Assembly: GCA_024036415.1 (NCBI GenBank)
Contig: JAMWET010000614.1
Location: 1 to 64,000 of the forward strand
DNA from: Prochilodus magdalenae
Taxonomy: Eukaryota; Chordata; Actinopteri; Characiformes; Prochilodontidae
DNA: 64,000 bases
Reading direction: 5' to 3'
Shown: piece after piece, positions 22,472 to 36,200 of the stretch
Position numbering within the stretch: the first letter of the stretch is position 1
Layout of the letters: each line of letters starts with the position of its first letter
The notes under the pieces: model-generated
The model's database searches: none
Told to the model about the DNA's origin: nothing
The model's input: the letters and a program-made list of their open reading frames with translations, nothing else
Program-made: the position numbers and the translations under genes

Positions 22472-22488
22472 TTTCATTTCTTAGAGTG
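22472..22488 (-). repeat. Right terminal inverted repeat of CACTA-like element
   Basis: Exact complement of the left end (10918-10934), followed by TA. Confidence 0.85.
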
Positions 22489-22960
22489 TAGTTAGAACAT
22501 CTTTAGTGTATCATGAACATGCTAATACCTTAAACAATGAGATGCAGAAGCTTAAGCTAATTTAGGTGTGCAGTGCACCAGTAGCATGAAGTATGTGGTT
22601 GAAAGACCTCCACTACGGGTTCAGTATTATGTATATGCTCTTTCTGCCTGATATGATAGTAAAGAGCTGTTCTCGTGTCAGAAGTATAGGTTCAGTTGAT
22701 TCTTGTCACACATGGTGTTTAGGGTCACAACCTAGGTAAAAACCTCACATACCAACGGGTAACAAACAAATTTTACAAGTGTCGATTTACATGAAGCTCA
22801 AATCAATGCTGCAAAGTGAATCACTTAAACACAGGTTAAAGATGGATTTGATGCTGTGGGTGATATTACTAGTTAAATGCTAACCAAAGAAACATCACGT
22901 GTGGCTTTGGTTTTATTTAAATGGAGCTTATATCTAAGGTGATCAAGCTGTTCCAATTAA
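22489..22960. repeat. Diverged duplicate of the eef1a1 downstream region, copy 1 (right part)
   Basis: Shares GTTAGAACATCTTTA, GATGCAGAAGCTtAAGC and CACACATGGTGTTTAgGGTCA in the same order with 26463-26900, which lies just downstream of the eef1a1 stop codon. Together with 10730-10917 it forms one block that the CACTA element interrupted. Confidence 0.6.
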
Positions 22961-23489
22961 CCCTAACCCTAATCTGCAATACTACTGAAGATGCAACATG
23001 GAATGCTTACAGCTAACATCAGTATTTTCTAGGGATGCACAGATGCCACCCAGATACAAGGAAACATGCAAACATACATGTCTGTTATTACTTTGCCTCC
23101 AGATGTGTTTTTGTTTTACTCTGCAAGGTTTCTTGCGGAACATTTGTTTCAACTCCACACTTTTAAGACCTCTGAACATGATGTGTTTGGTTTCTTTGTC
23201 CTTAAGGAAAAGTATTTGGGCTGGCCTGAAACAGTATATGTGTGTATGCAAATACATAGTATAAGTGCATCATAAAAAAGGAGCTACACCCAAAAGAAAT
23301 CAACCACAGGAATGAAACTTGCTCGGTAGGTTTGACAGCGTGAGGCAAATGATGCAAGATTCACGTTTGGTCACGAATGTAATATAAGCGAGGACTTATC
23401 CTATACCTGACTGACTATAGACGGTCGTCCTTTTGCGTCCCATCTTGACTCGTGCTGTTGTTTTGCTGGCATCGTTGCAAGTGAAGTAT

Positions 23490-24560
23490 GCCTCAAAGAA
23501 GAGTTGGAGGAGTTACAGAGGGGTAGCATTGTAGTTTGGCCACTTTCATAACCTTACAAAGGAGGACATAACATAACTCGGGGACGATACCAGAACAGAA
23601 TTAAAATCATAACCGAACCTCTAAAACACAAATGTGTTTTACTTACTTAATTGTGTGGAATGGATGACATTCGTGAGTCAGAGGTTACTAACTGACTAGC
23701 CGTTAGAGAGTTGATCTGCGGTTAGCCGGTAGGCGAACGATGCACAGAGTGACCCAGCGCCCACGGCTGCAGACATACAGCGAGCAGTGATGCCCTCCGC
23801 ATGTCCTCCTGAAAATGCCAGCACCATCGGTAGACGGCTGCACCACGCAGGGCTACATGCACACAGACCGTTACGCTGACTGCCCTTAACACCACATCAA
23901 CGTCGCCATCTTCGGTGGGGAGTCCGTGTGTGGAGGCACCGCGGTCAGTGCTGAACGGTTTGTTGTCACGCGTCATATGTTCAGAAGGCATGGTTGTCAC
24001 CCCACCTTCAACCCTACCGCACAATCTGCAGGAACTATGTGAGAATATTTAAGATGCATTAGAAATCTCTACCGCTCCATGGCGAGACATGGCAAACATA
24101 GTAGGCCACCGCCGTACTGAGAGACACTACTTCTGTATGTGTACTTCAATAAATATTGCCCATATAAATCATCAAATCATCATCATTTATTGTTCCTAAC
24201 CTGCATATCCCACAGGTGAATGAAGCCTTCTTTTGCTTCAGTGGAATGTGGGAGCAGAAAATCCACCAGAGTGCCTCTGTTAACACCACACCAGACACAT
24301 TGCCTCACCTGGGCTTATAAGATTGTGAACTGGACCCTTAGAGATCTGGTAACATGGTGGTGTTCAAAGAATTACAGTACCAATTGTGTCAGGCTGATAG
24401 GTTTGTGTGACAACTAAGCACTGTACAGGCTGGTGGTTCCTTCATACTGGTGTGGGGTGAGTTTACATTGGGTCCACTGGTCTGCCTCAACATGTTATTG
24501 ACCGTTGCCCTTCACTGCTGGCTCTTCTGCTCCAGTATCCCATTGAAGCTAAAGTCACTT
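23490..24560 (+). mobile_element. Heavily decayed Tc1-like transposon
   Basis: Stop-ridden frames spell pieces of a Tc1 transposase in order: a helix-turn-helix start near 23490, then STIGRRLHHAGLHAHRPLR near 23820-23875, LPLTPHQRRHLRWG just after, and GGSFILVWGEFTLGPLV near 24430-24480. An insertion of unrelated DNA around 24040-24400 separates the halves. It has no coding capacity. Confidence 0.6.
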
Positions 24561-24849
24561 GTCTGTTTACACCAACAATTTCCGCCAGACAGTCTCTCTC
24601 ATTAAGCACCTGTGCACAGCACTGGGATGTCCACTGGGAAGGGTAATGCCTTCTCTGACGAATTACTGGTGCACACGTGTCAGCGTGGACAGTGGAACGG
24701 TAAATGTTCCGTCCGTCTGACACCCACCATCGTGACTTATTTGAGCTCTGATAATTCACATCACCTTGTGGCCAGAATACGTCACTCCTCAAAGAACACC
24801 TTATGTCTTATAGAGGAATAACCATCCTGACTTACATTGTTACAGTTGT

Positions 24850-25960
24850 GTCTGGGTCAAGCCGCAACATTAAAGAGACATATCCTTGGGGTGGGGCTTA
24901 CTAACCTAACACCTTTACTTCCTAACTGAACTTCCTAACCTAACTTCTCAACTAAAGCTGAACTGAAGACAGCAAAGGAATACTAAACCCTTTCTCAGCA
25001 TCAAGAGAGATTGTGTAAGAGAGTCACACCCCCTGCTGCTGACTTACTGCATCCCATGTCTTATCTTTTTGTATGAACGATATAGAAGACAGACTACACA
25101 AAGAAGCACATGACCCATAGAGTCCTAACAGTCAGCTCGAACTTAACGTGGCTAGACACGGTCAAATGTTTTTCAAATGAAATACTGCTGTTACAGATTT
25201 TGCCATAAGAATTTTTCGCTGCTGACTGTCGGTCCTTACTGCCGATTGCTTAGGTTCTGTGTACTGCCCTTCATGCACACATCAGTGCATGTGCATGACA
25301 TGAATTGCTTCGTGCAGGTGTGGTCTCGGTAAATAAAGGCATGCACACACAACAAACAGGCTCTCATTCAAAATCAGACAAACCACCAGTAGGGAGGACT
25401 GCTTGATCTGCTGCCAAAGCACCAGCAGTTCACACAGTTTACTGGTCCACCATCCAGACACAGGTAGCACCTTCTTTACACACCCGTCTTTGCCTAAAAC
25501 ATTTTCAATGTGATTAGCAAGCGGAAATTAGGTGTCACCTGTAGAGACCTATAGGTGTGCAGGATCTACAGTCCCAGCTGCACCTGTGGATAAATCTGCC
25601 ATGTGATGCTTTGTGGAATCTTTGTCTCCACGTCCAGCCATATGTGTTTTTGTGTCCAGGCTAGAGGAACAGGACAGGGTTCTAGTTCTTATCATTGTAC
25701 AGTTTTCACCAATAAAGATTTTTACTCTAATATCACTTATAATTTGTATATATACACATACCACTGTTACATTCACACATATAAAACTCCTACCTAGTGT
25801 GTTACTTCTTTTGAATAATATTTAATAATATTTTAATATATGTTTGTGAGCATATTGCCATTCTAGAAAGAGAACTTTTTGAGAAGGAGCATCTTACAAT
25901 GTGCCATGCATTTCCACATTTACATTTACGTAAGGTTTAAGAGACTTGGACCAGACCATC
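24850..25960. other. Intergenic stretch, no gene recognised
   Basis: Mixed-composition DNA between the decayed Tc1 copy and the duplicated block. I found no exon with homology. An AATAAA on the plus strand near 25711 could be a transcript end but nothing coding lies before it. No trace of mto1, expected here from vertebrate gene order, was seen. Confidence 0.4.
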
Positions 25961-25968
25961 CAGCAGAA

Positions 25969-26930
25969 CGTTTAACCTTTTGTTTTAGAAATAAGAGGCT
26001 AATCTTTCCCCAACACTGGGTTTTCAGTGGTGTTTTCCCAAACTGCAAACAAGGGGTGCATGTTATACAGTGTTCCAAGTTATTCATCTTCAAGATAAGG
26101 AACTTGATGGTGCTATATGTTTTTGCATAAGTGAAATAAACATATTTAATAAACTGCTCTTTACAAACGCAGGGATTCAAATGTTGCATTCATTTAACCT
26201 TTAACAAAGTGTGCAGGGTCTACAGTCTACAGGGTGGTCCAGGACCAGGTTTGGGCACCTATTGACAAAGATAATATTGTTTAAGACTGGTGTTGAAGGG
26301 CTCTGGTGACATCTTGTGGCCAATGGTGATTTTACCGTAGGTGGGTGCTTTAGCTTGTCATGTAAAACCCTACAATGAACAATAGTATATTATTTAGTAT
26401 GTTTTTCCTTCTGAATAAAGCATTAAGCAAAATTAACCTAGACAATTCAACAAGTTCAGACATCTACTATGGTTAGAACATCTTTAATATGACATTAAAT
26501 ATTTTAACACTGTGAACAATAAGGTGCAGAAGCTAAAGCCAATTAAATTAACAAGTGCCTGTGCAGGACCAGCTTTACGCCAGTCAAAGTGCTTGGAGCT
26601 TCAGATAGTGCTTTAGATTTGCATGCGCCCGATATGGACTGATTGAAAATGTGTTTTTTTTTTTTGCTTTGTTTCATTAAAGCTAAAGCAGTCTGACAGA
26701 CTACTACACAAACTCTAAGTTATCCACAGCAGCAGAACTTTTAAACACTGTAAACTGCAAATAAACACTAAGAGCAAGACAACAGTGTGAGACTAAAAAC
26801 TGCACTCCAGAGTTGGAGAGGGCAGGATAACGTTTCCTCTCAATAATTCTGAATATCACACATGGTGTTTATGGTCATAACCCGAGTGAAAGGTTCACAT
26901 TCTAAATAGTAACACACTTATTTTACAAAC
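25969..26930. repeat. Diverged duplicated block, copy 2 (with empty CACTA site)
   Basis: The block resembles, in order, 4785-4925 (TTTTGTTTTAGAAaTAAGAGGCT, AATAAACAT), 10730-10800 (CTCTGGTGACAtCTTGTGGCC) and 22490-22790 (GTTAGAACATCTTTA, CACACATGGTGTTTA). At about 26462-26466, the place matching the CACTA insertion, this copy runs on with no transposon. The right part reaches the 3' UTR of eef1a1. Similarity is patchy, so the duplication is old or partly explained by shared repeats. Confidence 0.5.
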
Positions 26931-27141
26931 AAGTTTCATAGTATGATTTAAAACACAAACAAGTTGTCTTAAGTGCTGCTGCGTTGATGCTGTTGGTTTT
27001 TTTTTTCCTTCTGATACTTTTACGATGCATTGGAACAATTAACCAGTCTCTGACAATGGAGTTTAAGCAGCCAGTGGGATGGAGTTGGATGACCTCTGTT
27101 CTGCCATATGTGACTCTGGAGTTGGCAGTCAAACACAATAT

Positions 27142-29472
<2,331 letters not shown>

Positions 29473-29493
29473 TTATGGTGAACTTGCTGACTT

Positions 29494-30757
29494 CTACAAA
29501 GCCTGCCTCATAAAACAGAACACAAGGAAACTACTTAATACTACCAACATAACAATCACTGTATCATGCTGTTTCAAGCTCCGCAGCTGCAACAGTGGAT
29601 GAATATCCTAAACTTTATTCGAGTTTTATTAGAGAAACGATGCTGTGTTAGGCTTTCTTAGGAATCATGTTTTCTTTTTTTCTTCAGCATGCACAAGGAG
29701 CCTTTGACAACAGAACATCCGGGGTCTGTGCAGCACCATGGACAAGGGCAGAAACCAGAGCAGCGCACCTATGCACGCTGCTCTCATGCACAGCACACTG
29801 GAGCATGGGGGCACCTTAAACTGGGGTTACGTGGAACGCAGCGAAGGTAAGCTAGCTGTTTTCTAGCATTGTGAGCATGATAGCTGACACCAGGCAGCAT
29901 GGAGCACAAAAGCCCTTCCTTCTCAGGTCTCTGCTCATTATGCTGTCCCACACCCTCCTCTTCCAAATGCTTGACATCTGTTGTCTTAGTCACAACGTTC
30001 AAACTTCACCGGGGCTGATGTAACTGGCTGAGCATGCTTTCCTCAACACTTGATAAATCACTAGTCGTGCAGACCTCCATTTTGTAAGGACTATTCCCAG
30101 TTAAAAGGCTAGAGCAGCCATTTGGGATGAAAATGGATGTACCAAACGTACAGGTCACAGTCTAGTCCAAGACATGAGTCAAAATTAGGGAATACACTGC
30201 AGCATTTCTTCACACAGAGACCGATAACGTGAATACAGCTTGATATTAGCGGATTAGGAATGGTGAGGCAGAGTTTCACATTACACTTTACTGCTGCTTG
30301 CTGTGAATGCGTAACGCTGATGGTGCTAGTACCCTAATTCCCGGCTTAACTTCAGAGGTTAACAGAAGGGCTATTCCTGCCCAGGTTACCTAACAGGCGC
30401 TCGATCGGGGTTATGAAATAACGCAGCGGGGTGCGCTTCAGTCGCCTCATCCACTGACCGCACTATTGTCATTACCGGCCTCGGTTCTGGAATATTCTAC
30501 TACATTCTACTACAGTCTGCGAAGCGCAGTGATCATTCAGATATCTGGGGGGATTTAACGGCACAATCCCTTGCCCTGCAGCTGCCGCCATATTCTCGGT
30601 CTCTCTCTCTCATCCCGGAGACTGGATCAAACGCAGAGTCGAAACGAGCACCAGCACGTCGATTCTCGCAACGCAAACTACAGCACTGCTAGAAAGCAGC
30701 AGAGAACACGGAGTCCATTCGCACTTGTGTGTGCGCGCACATACGCACATACTGTAC
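29494..30757 (-). other. 5' intron of eef1a1
   Basis: Lies between the probable non-coding first exon (donor at 30757/30758) and the ATG exon (acceptor at 29494-29496). A first intron before the ATG is usual for vertebrate EEF1A1. No other gene was seen. Confidence 0.55.
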
Positions 30758-30822
30758 CTGTGATGGTGCAGAGTCGCGGTGCTGCTGGAGAGACCGACGC
30801 GCGTCTGCGCTCCGCTTTTATT
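30758..30822 (-). promoter_or_regulatory. Probable eef1a1 core promoter and first non-coding exon
   Basis: On the minus strand an AATAAAAGC TATA-like box (30814-30822) is followed about 30 bp later by a pyrimidine-rich CGGTCTCTCC start region (near 30785-30795). The exon then runs to CACAG|GTACAG with the donor at 30758/30757. A pyrimidine-rich start would fit the 5' TOP type of translation-factor mRNAs. The area is CpG-rich (GCGCAGACGCGCGTCGG). Confidence 0.5.
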
Positions 30823-31235
30823 GCGCACCAGCGCGACTGCGCAGTAGCTACAGAACACGCACATTCGTCCAGGTTACCCTCTGATCTCTTTACCCTTCTT
30901 ATAATCATTCGAATTAAATCCGGTTATGTGGTTTAATGGCTTGTGCATGACAGTTGCACACATTACGACAAACTCTGAGACTGGACTGAGACCAAACTAC
31001 TACCGATACCATCGAGCATGTCTCAACTTTCATAATACTGCTTTCCAAAAACGTGCAAATTATATAAGCTTGCAGAGAACCTGTAAATTATATAAATATT
31101 GGCCATAGATGATCTCTGCTTTTATAGACTGGCCTTTCCCAACTCACTGTAAAAAGATGTTTTGATTAAAAAGCTTGTAATAATACAGAAACCTGAGTCT
31201 GCATTTAGGAGGGAGCAATTTATCTCGACTTAGTA

Positions 31236-31485
31236 ACACTCTACTATAGGGTACTGTTCATAAGGCTACATGGCCCCTACATAAGCTTGTCATGACACAG
31301 ATCTAACCCTACATCAACGTTTAGAAACGCTTGATCCAATCAGCAAGATCTGTCATAAAGGATACACAACATAACTTTGAAGACAGATGGGAGACGTTTA
31401 CCTAAACGTTACCCAAACGTTTACCTACTGTTGTGTAATGTCCACTGTCATGTGGCCTTATGAAAAGTACCCTTCAGTAAAGTGT
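31236..31485. mobile_element. MITE with inverted repeats of about 37 bp
   Basis: The left end (ACACTCTACTATAGGGTAC..CATAAGGCTACATG) and the complement of the right end (ACACTTTACTGAAGGGTAC..CATAAGGCCACATG) match at most positions. Both sides are flanked by GTA (31233-31235 and 31486-31488), a likely 3-bp target duplication. It has no coding content. Confidence 0.68.
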
Positions 31486-31544
31486 GTACCTTCGTGTTTA
31501 CTAATAAACAGAACAACATGAACAAATGTAAGAGTCAAAACCAC

Positions 31545-33227
31545 TCATTATCAAGGAATGCCTTTTATTTTCAGCTTTTGTGTCCAAAAAGGAATATTAC
31601 AGATGCAAGACCTTCCACTCCTGAATTCTGACAAATTATATCACGTCAAAAAGCACATCAGAAACTTTTTGCCTGGCTTTAGGAGAAAGGAATTATTTTC
31701 CTCAGTGGATTTTAATCTTACACTTCATTATTACCCTTGCAGTGTATTCCTGAGACATTTTGATCCATACGTTTTAGGCAAACACAGAACTACATGAAGT
31801 AAAGTGCAGGAATCAAGTTAAAAAAAGCAAATGCACCAATTCCATTTTTAAGTAATCACATAATGTAAACAACATGAAACAATTATAAAAAAATAAACAT
31901 ACAACATTTATCCTATTAGTACTAGCTGTTTGTACTCTGGAAGCTTGATCCCAACAAACACTAAGCTTAATGAAGAGAGGTTTGTGATGAACGTAAGGCA
32001 CAATAGGGGAGAAGGCTGGAAATTAACAAAAATAAATATATAAAATATTAATAATAAAATAAAATTAACCCTTTAATACATCATAGCTTAAAAAGGGACA
32101 CATAATGGGCTTTCATTAAACACCTTTGCCACTCATACAAATGGGTCTCTAAATTCTGAAAGAACCATTTGCGTGCTTAAATATCTATTTGGATGGTGAA
32201 ATGGCTCTACAGATAGAGGGAGAACATATTGTCTATATTTCTACATAGCACCAAATGTGTGCTTGTATTGTTACAAGCTTGACATCGTAACAATAGCTAA
32301 ACGATTTTTGGTGCTATACAGAAGTTTTTTCAAAAAGGTTTATATAGAATCATTACAACACATTACCCATCAATCCAGATAACCATTTTACCCTGCTTAG
32401 TGCTTAAGACTCTATATAGAACCTGGTATTAAATAAAGAACCCTAAAAGAACCATCTTATAAAGATCTTAAAAACACAGAAAAGGAAAAACTAATTTAAC
32501 CTGATCCCAATGATTCTCCAAAAGCAAATCTGCACCAGGAATTCATTATCCGAACAGAACTGCCTTGTGTTGTGTTTAATGATGATATTCACACCATCTT
32601 CAAAATGGCTGCAGTTCCTAATTAATAATACACTTAAGAATTCTATACAATAGTATGATGCATCAGGAAATTCTCAGTCAGATGATAAAAGGACTGTGGA
32701 GTGAAAAATAATACAGTTCCCGCAGGTCTTCTGTAGGACGGCCATTTACATGTATGTGTTACCTCACTGTAGCATTTCATGTCATTGGAAGTACAAATAC
32801 AGTATTATTTTGAATATTTGATTATGTCTATTTTAAACATGTAATCGATTATTAGATGGTTAGCATTTTGCCTACTCATATGTGAAATAATAAGAACACT
32901 TAAGAGCATCGTTTTCCCTCGCCCAGGTTTGTAAACAAATTTTGCATAAAAATTTGAGGATAAATTAGCTAGCCTGGCATTAAACTGCTGTTGCTGAAAG
33001 CCCTTTATAGTATGACCCTTTGGTGAAAAACTGTGGGGGGTCCTTTTCTTAATGATGATTGTTCTCTTTAAATACACAGTATGTTTTAAAAAGAATTACA
33101 ACTGAAAACCATTATAGACGTGTTTCCTGAAAAAAGTGATTTCATTGATTGTGCAAGACTTTAAATAAAATCCTTTCATAAAGCATTTTCCCTTTAGTGC
33201 CTAAAAAGACTTTTTTATTATTATTAT
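31545..33227 (-). other. Probable 3' UTR of slc17a5
   Basis: After the stop codon no further exon appears until an AATAAA on the minus strand at 31563-31568. Fish sialin mRNAs commonly have long 3' UTRs, so this is the likely extent. The part around 32090-32480 has phrases such as GGTGCTATACAGAAG and AAAGAACC typical of fish MITEs. Confidence 0.42.
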
Positions 33228-36200
33228 TTACTGTATATGGCCTCTCTGGACTGCCCAGGACTGCACTGTACCTTGTCCAAACAAAGCGAAGAAAAAAGCT
33301 CCAAACAGATTTATCCCAGCTGAGATGAAAAAGACCGTTTGCCACTCTGCCATGGTGTTCTAAAAAAAAAAAAGAAAAAAAAAGAACAATAAATATATAT
33401 TTAACAAAACATGGATTTCAGCAGATTTTTCCCTTTAAGAATGAATGAGATGGAAAGTGCACATTCATCTACTGTACTTCAGCTCAACTGACATACATTG
33501 TTTCCATTTTCATGGCAGAGCCTAAGCACAAAGTCAATGTTGATTTGCACTCATTCGTCTATACCCACCCACCCAAACCCTCCCATAGGCAGATGCTTTG
33601 TGTGAGTAAATCAAAACATGAACCAGCGTTATTTACAGAGAAAATTCTGATTAAAAAAATTAATCAAATAAAACAAAAATGTACAGACAAAAAATAACTT
33701 ACAGATTTGGTCAGTGATCTGGCTATCACAGGACCCACCATGCCCGGAAGAGTTGCAAAGGCGTTTGTGATTCCAAGTAGAATTCCAGCATATCTGATGA
33801 GAGAATGTTTTTGGAGTACTGAAAATATCACATACTTTGAGCAACTCTCAAGTTACTCATTATTACTCTTGAAGAAGAATTTAGTAACGGCCTTACGATG
33901 GCGCAATGTCTAGATGGTTGATGCTGAAGCCGGATGCTGAAAGTCCACCCAGAGATGAAGAGATGGTTAGGAAAACGACAGCCGTGACATGATCACAGTT
34001 AGTGTACCCTGCTGCCACCAGAAACACAGCTGGCCCAATCATGCCTAAAACAAACAGAGAATGCAGATGATCATGACCAAAATCTACCTGTAAAAACAAA
34101 AGGCTCATGTCATGACACAGGACATTTAATGACTAGATTTGACAGATATTACCATAATAACTGAAACAATGGCAACGGCATGTCGTAGATTTATATGAAT
34201 TATTTATAGGTAAAATAAACGTCTGTGAATCTGCATTTTTGTATGTGATAACAAAACAAACATTTAATTATTATCAGTCTTATTTCAATGTAGATGGTGA
34301 TATCATTTCTAATAAGAACTTGATTAAAATCTGATCACTGTTCTGCATGCGTTTTGTGTAAAATAGCATACATATACAATTTTTGTTCTCATTTGCCAAT
34401 GAAAAAAAAAAGAAAACGTCAGACTGTCGATACAGAATGTAACTGAAACACAATTATTTATGTAGCTGCACAAGTCATTATTGGCTGGCATGTAAATAGT
34501 GTAGAAAACATTGTTAGTGAACATGCTAAACCCTTGCATTCAAAGGTTCAATTCTCATCAGCATTTCAACAGTAAAAGTGAAAGGCAATATCTCAACATC
34601 TTAGAATTCACCCGCTGTGCTTAGAACAGCACGACTCACTCTCACAAACAAACAGCTCTCTGGGAGCTACAAAGGTCTCACCTATGATAGTAAACGCCTT
34701 GCGTACTTTCACAGTTCGAAAGAGGCAGGTCTCCCTCAGGTAGTCTGCCAGCTGGCCTCCTCCCATTGCTAATAACCAGCAGCCCAGGTAGGGCAGAGCA
34801 GACAGGAACCCGTTCTAAATAACACAAACCAAGTTAAAACATGACAGTATGACTGTTTACTTACAGGTGACCTTTGGGTTAAGACTACGAGGTGTATCCA
34901 CAGTTTGAATGAAAACTATTAGTGTGCAGTCATTCACACTGAAATCCAAGAATTAGAAACGATTATCCTTTGAAGGCATGAAGAAGTCTATTTTACACCA
35001 ACCTGCTGAATGTTGAAAGCCAGTACATCATTCATGTAGGTGGGTAGGAGAGTCAGCAAGGTGTAAAACGTCCAGTTGTAGGAAAAATGTGCAACAACTA
35101 TAGCCCACAACGGCAAAGATGTGAGGATTGCTTTCCATGGTATGTAGTCTGACGTTGGAGAAAGCTATAGTAGAAGAACAGATTGTTAGTATAGCTATGA
35201 TACATACACAGCATATCAGTCACAGTGTTAATCAGTTCCATCCAGTCAGAACAGGTAAAAAATATTGAAAGACAAAAAATGGTTACTTCATTTCTTAATG
35301 AGGCTGTTATGTAGGTCCTTTCAGTCTCCGATATTCTTCTGTGTAAGCTAGGACTGCTGCTGACCAGAAAAGTCCACAGGATAAACCACAGAAGACCAAC
35401 AGCTCCTACAAAAACAGAAATCATATTACGAAAATAAGTCAAACTGAAAAAAAATAAAGAAGCGCATCTTACAATTTGCATATCATAACTGTTGGAAGCA
35501 AAACTACATTTCTACAAAGTGTACACTATTGTGTATTATTTACACAAAATGGAGATTCGGAGAAGGTTTGGGTCTAGTAGTGACGATATGTACATTTCCG
35601 AAAGATAAAATAAGCCTTACCAAAACTGTAGAAAACATATCGCCAGTCCGAATGAAAACATATCTCGCCAGACACGGGGAGGGCTACCACCGTGCCAAGC
35701 TGGGCACCTAAAAGAGAATTTATCCTTTTAGAAAGTTTACTTAGCTGATCAAGAACATGGGTTGTAAGAGTTATGTCATACCTGCATAAGAGATAGTGAG
35801 CAGTCGACTTCTCTCCAGCGGTGGGGCCCAAGATGCCCACATAGCATGCATAGCAGGAAATGTCACTCCCTGATTATCCACAAGATGTACAGAATTAATA
35901 TTTGGCCATTTTGTCTCTTTACTAGTATTTATGTACAGTGCCCTCCACAAATATTGGTATCCTTTGTAAACTTGAGCAAAAAAGTCTAAAAAAAACTTTC
36001 AACTTTTATTTAATATGCACACATCTACCCTTTGTGGAAAGCACAAAATACTGCTTTATCTTTATCTCTTTATCTTATCGTGATCACACATTCACTGCCA
36101 TATTTCACAATAGAGATGAGATACTTTGGTACTATGGTTATTTTTGCATCTCCACCAAATCCAACCCTGGTGGTGATCCTTGAACTATCCTCTTTACTGT

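Larger units (their letters stand above)
10918..22488 (-). mobile_element. En/Spm (CACTA)-like DNA transposon, about 11.6 kb, two genes
   Basis: The ends are a perfect 17-bp inverted repeat, CACTCTAAGAAATGAAA at 10918-10934 and its complement at 22472-22488, each flanked outside by TA. CACT-type termini and short target duplications are the hallmark of the CACTA superfamily. Just inside, AT-rich subterminal DNA repeats motifs such as ATGCAACA at both ends. The element carries a C2H2/transposase-like ORF (17535-20231), a PB1/SAMD3-like gene (12556-15908) and a GC-rich 5' region near 22140-22280 with a good splice donor. A hAT-type element and two small MITE copies sit inside it. The alternative, two unrelated genes flanked by chance repeats, is unlikely because the repeats are exact and the surrounding DNA has an empty paralogous copy at 26.4 kb. 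Confidence 0.83.

Noticed and set aside
22957..22976. Telomere-like AACCCTAACCCTAA
   Set aside because: Only two units, so chance or an old fragment, not an interstitial telomere array.
22998..23264. 88-codon plus-strand and overlapping minus-strand frames
   Set aside because: No recognisable motif on either strand; could not be tied to the missing mto1.
24487..24792. 101-codon minus-strand frame
   Set aside because: Lies at the end of a decayed Tc1 copy; no known protein resembles it.
30571..30936. 121-codon plus-strand frame
   Set aside because: Overlaps the CpG-rich eef1a1 promoter; no similarity seen, stop-poor because of base composition.
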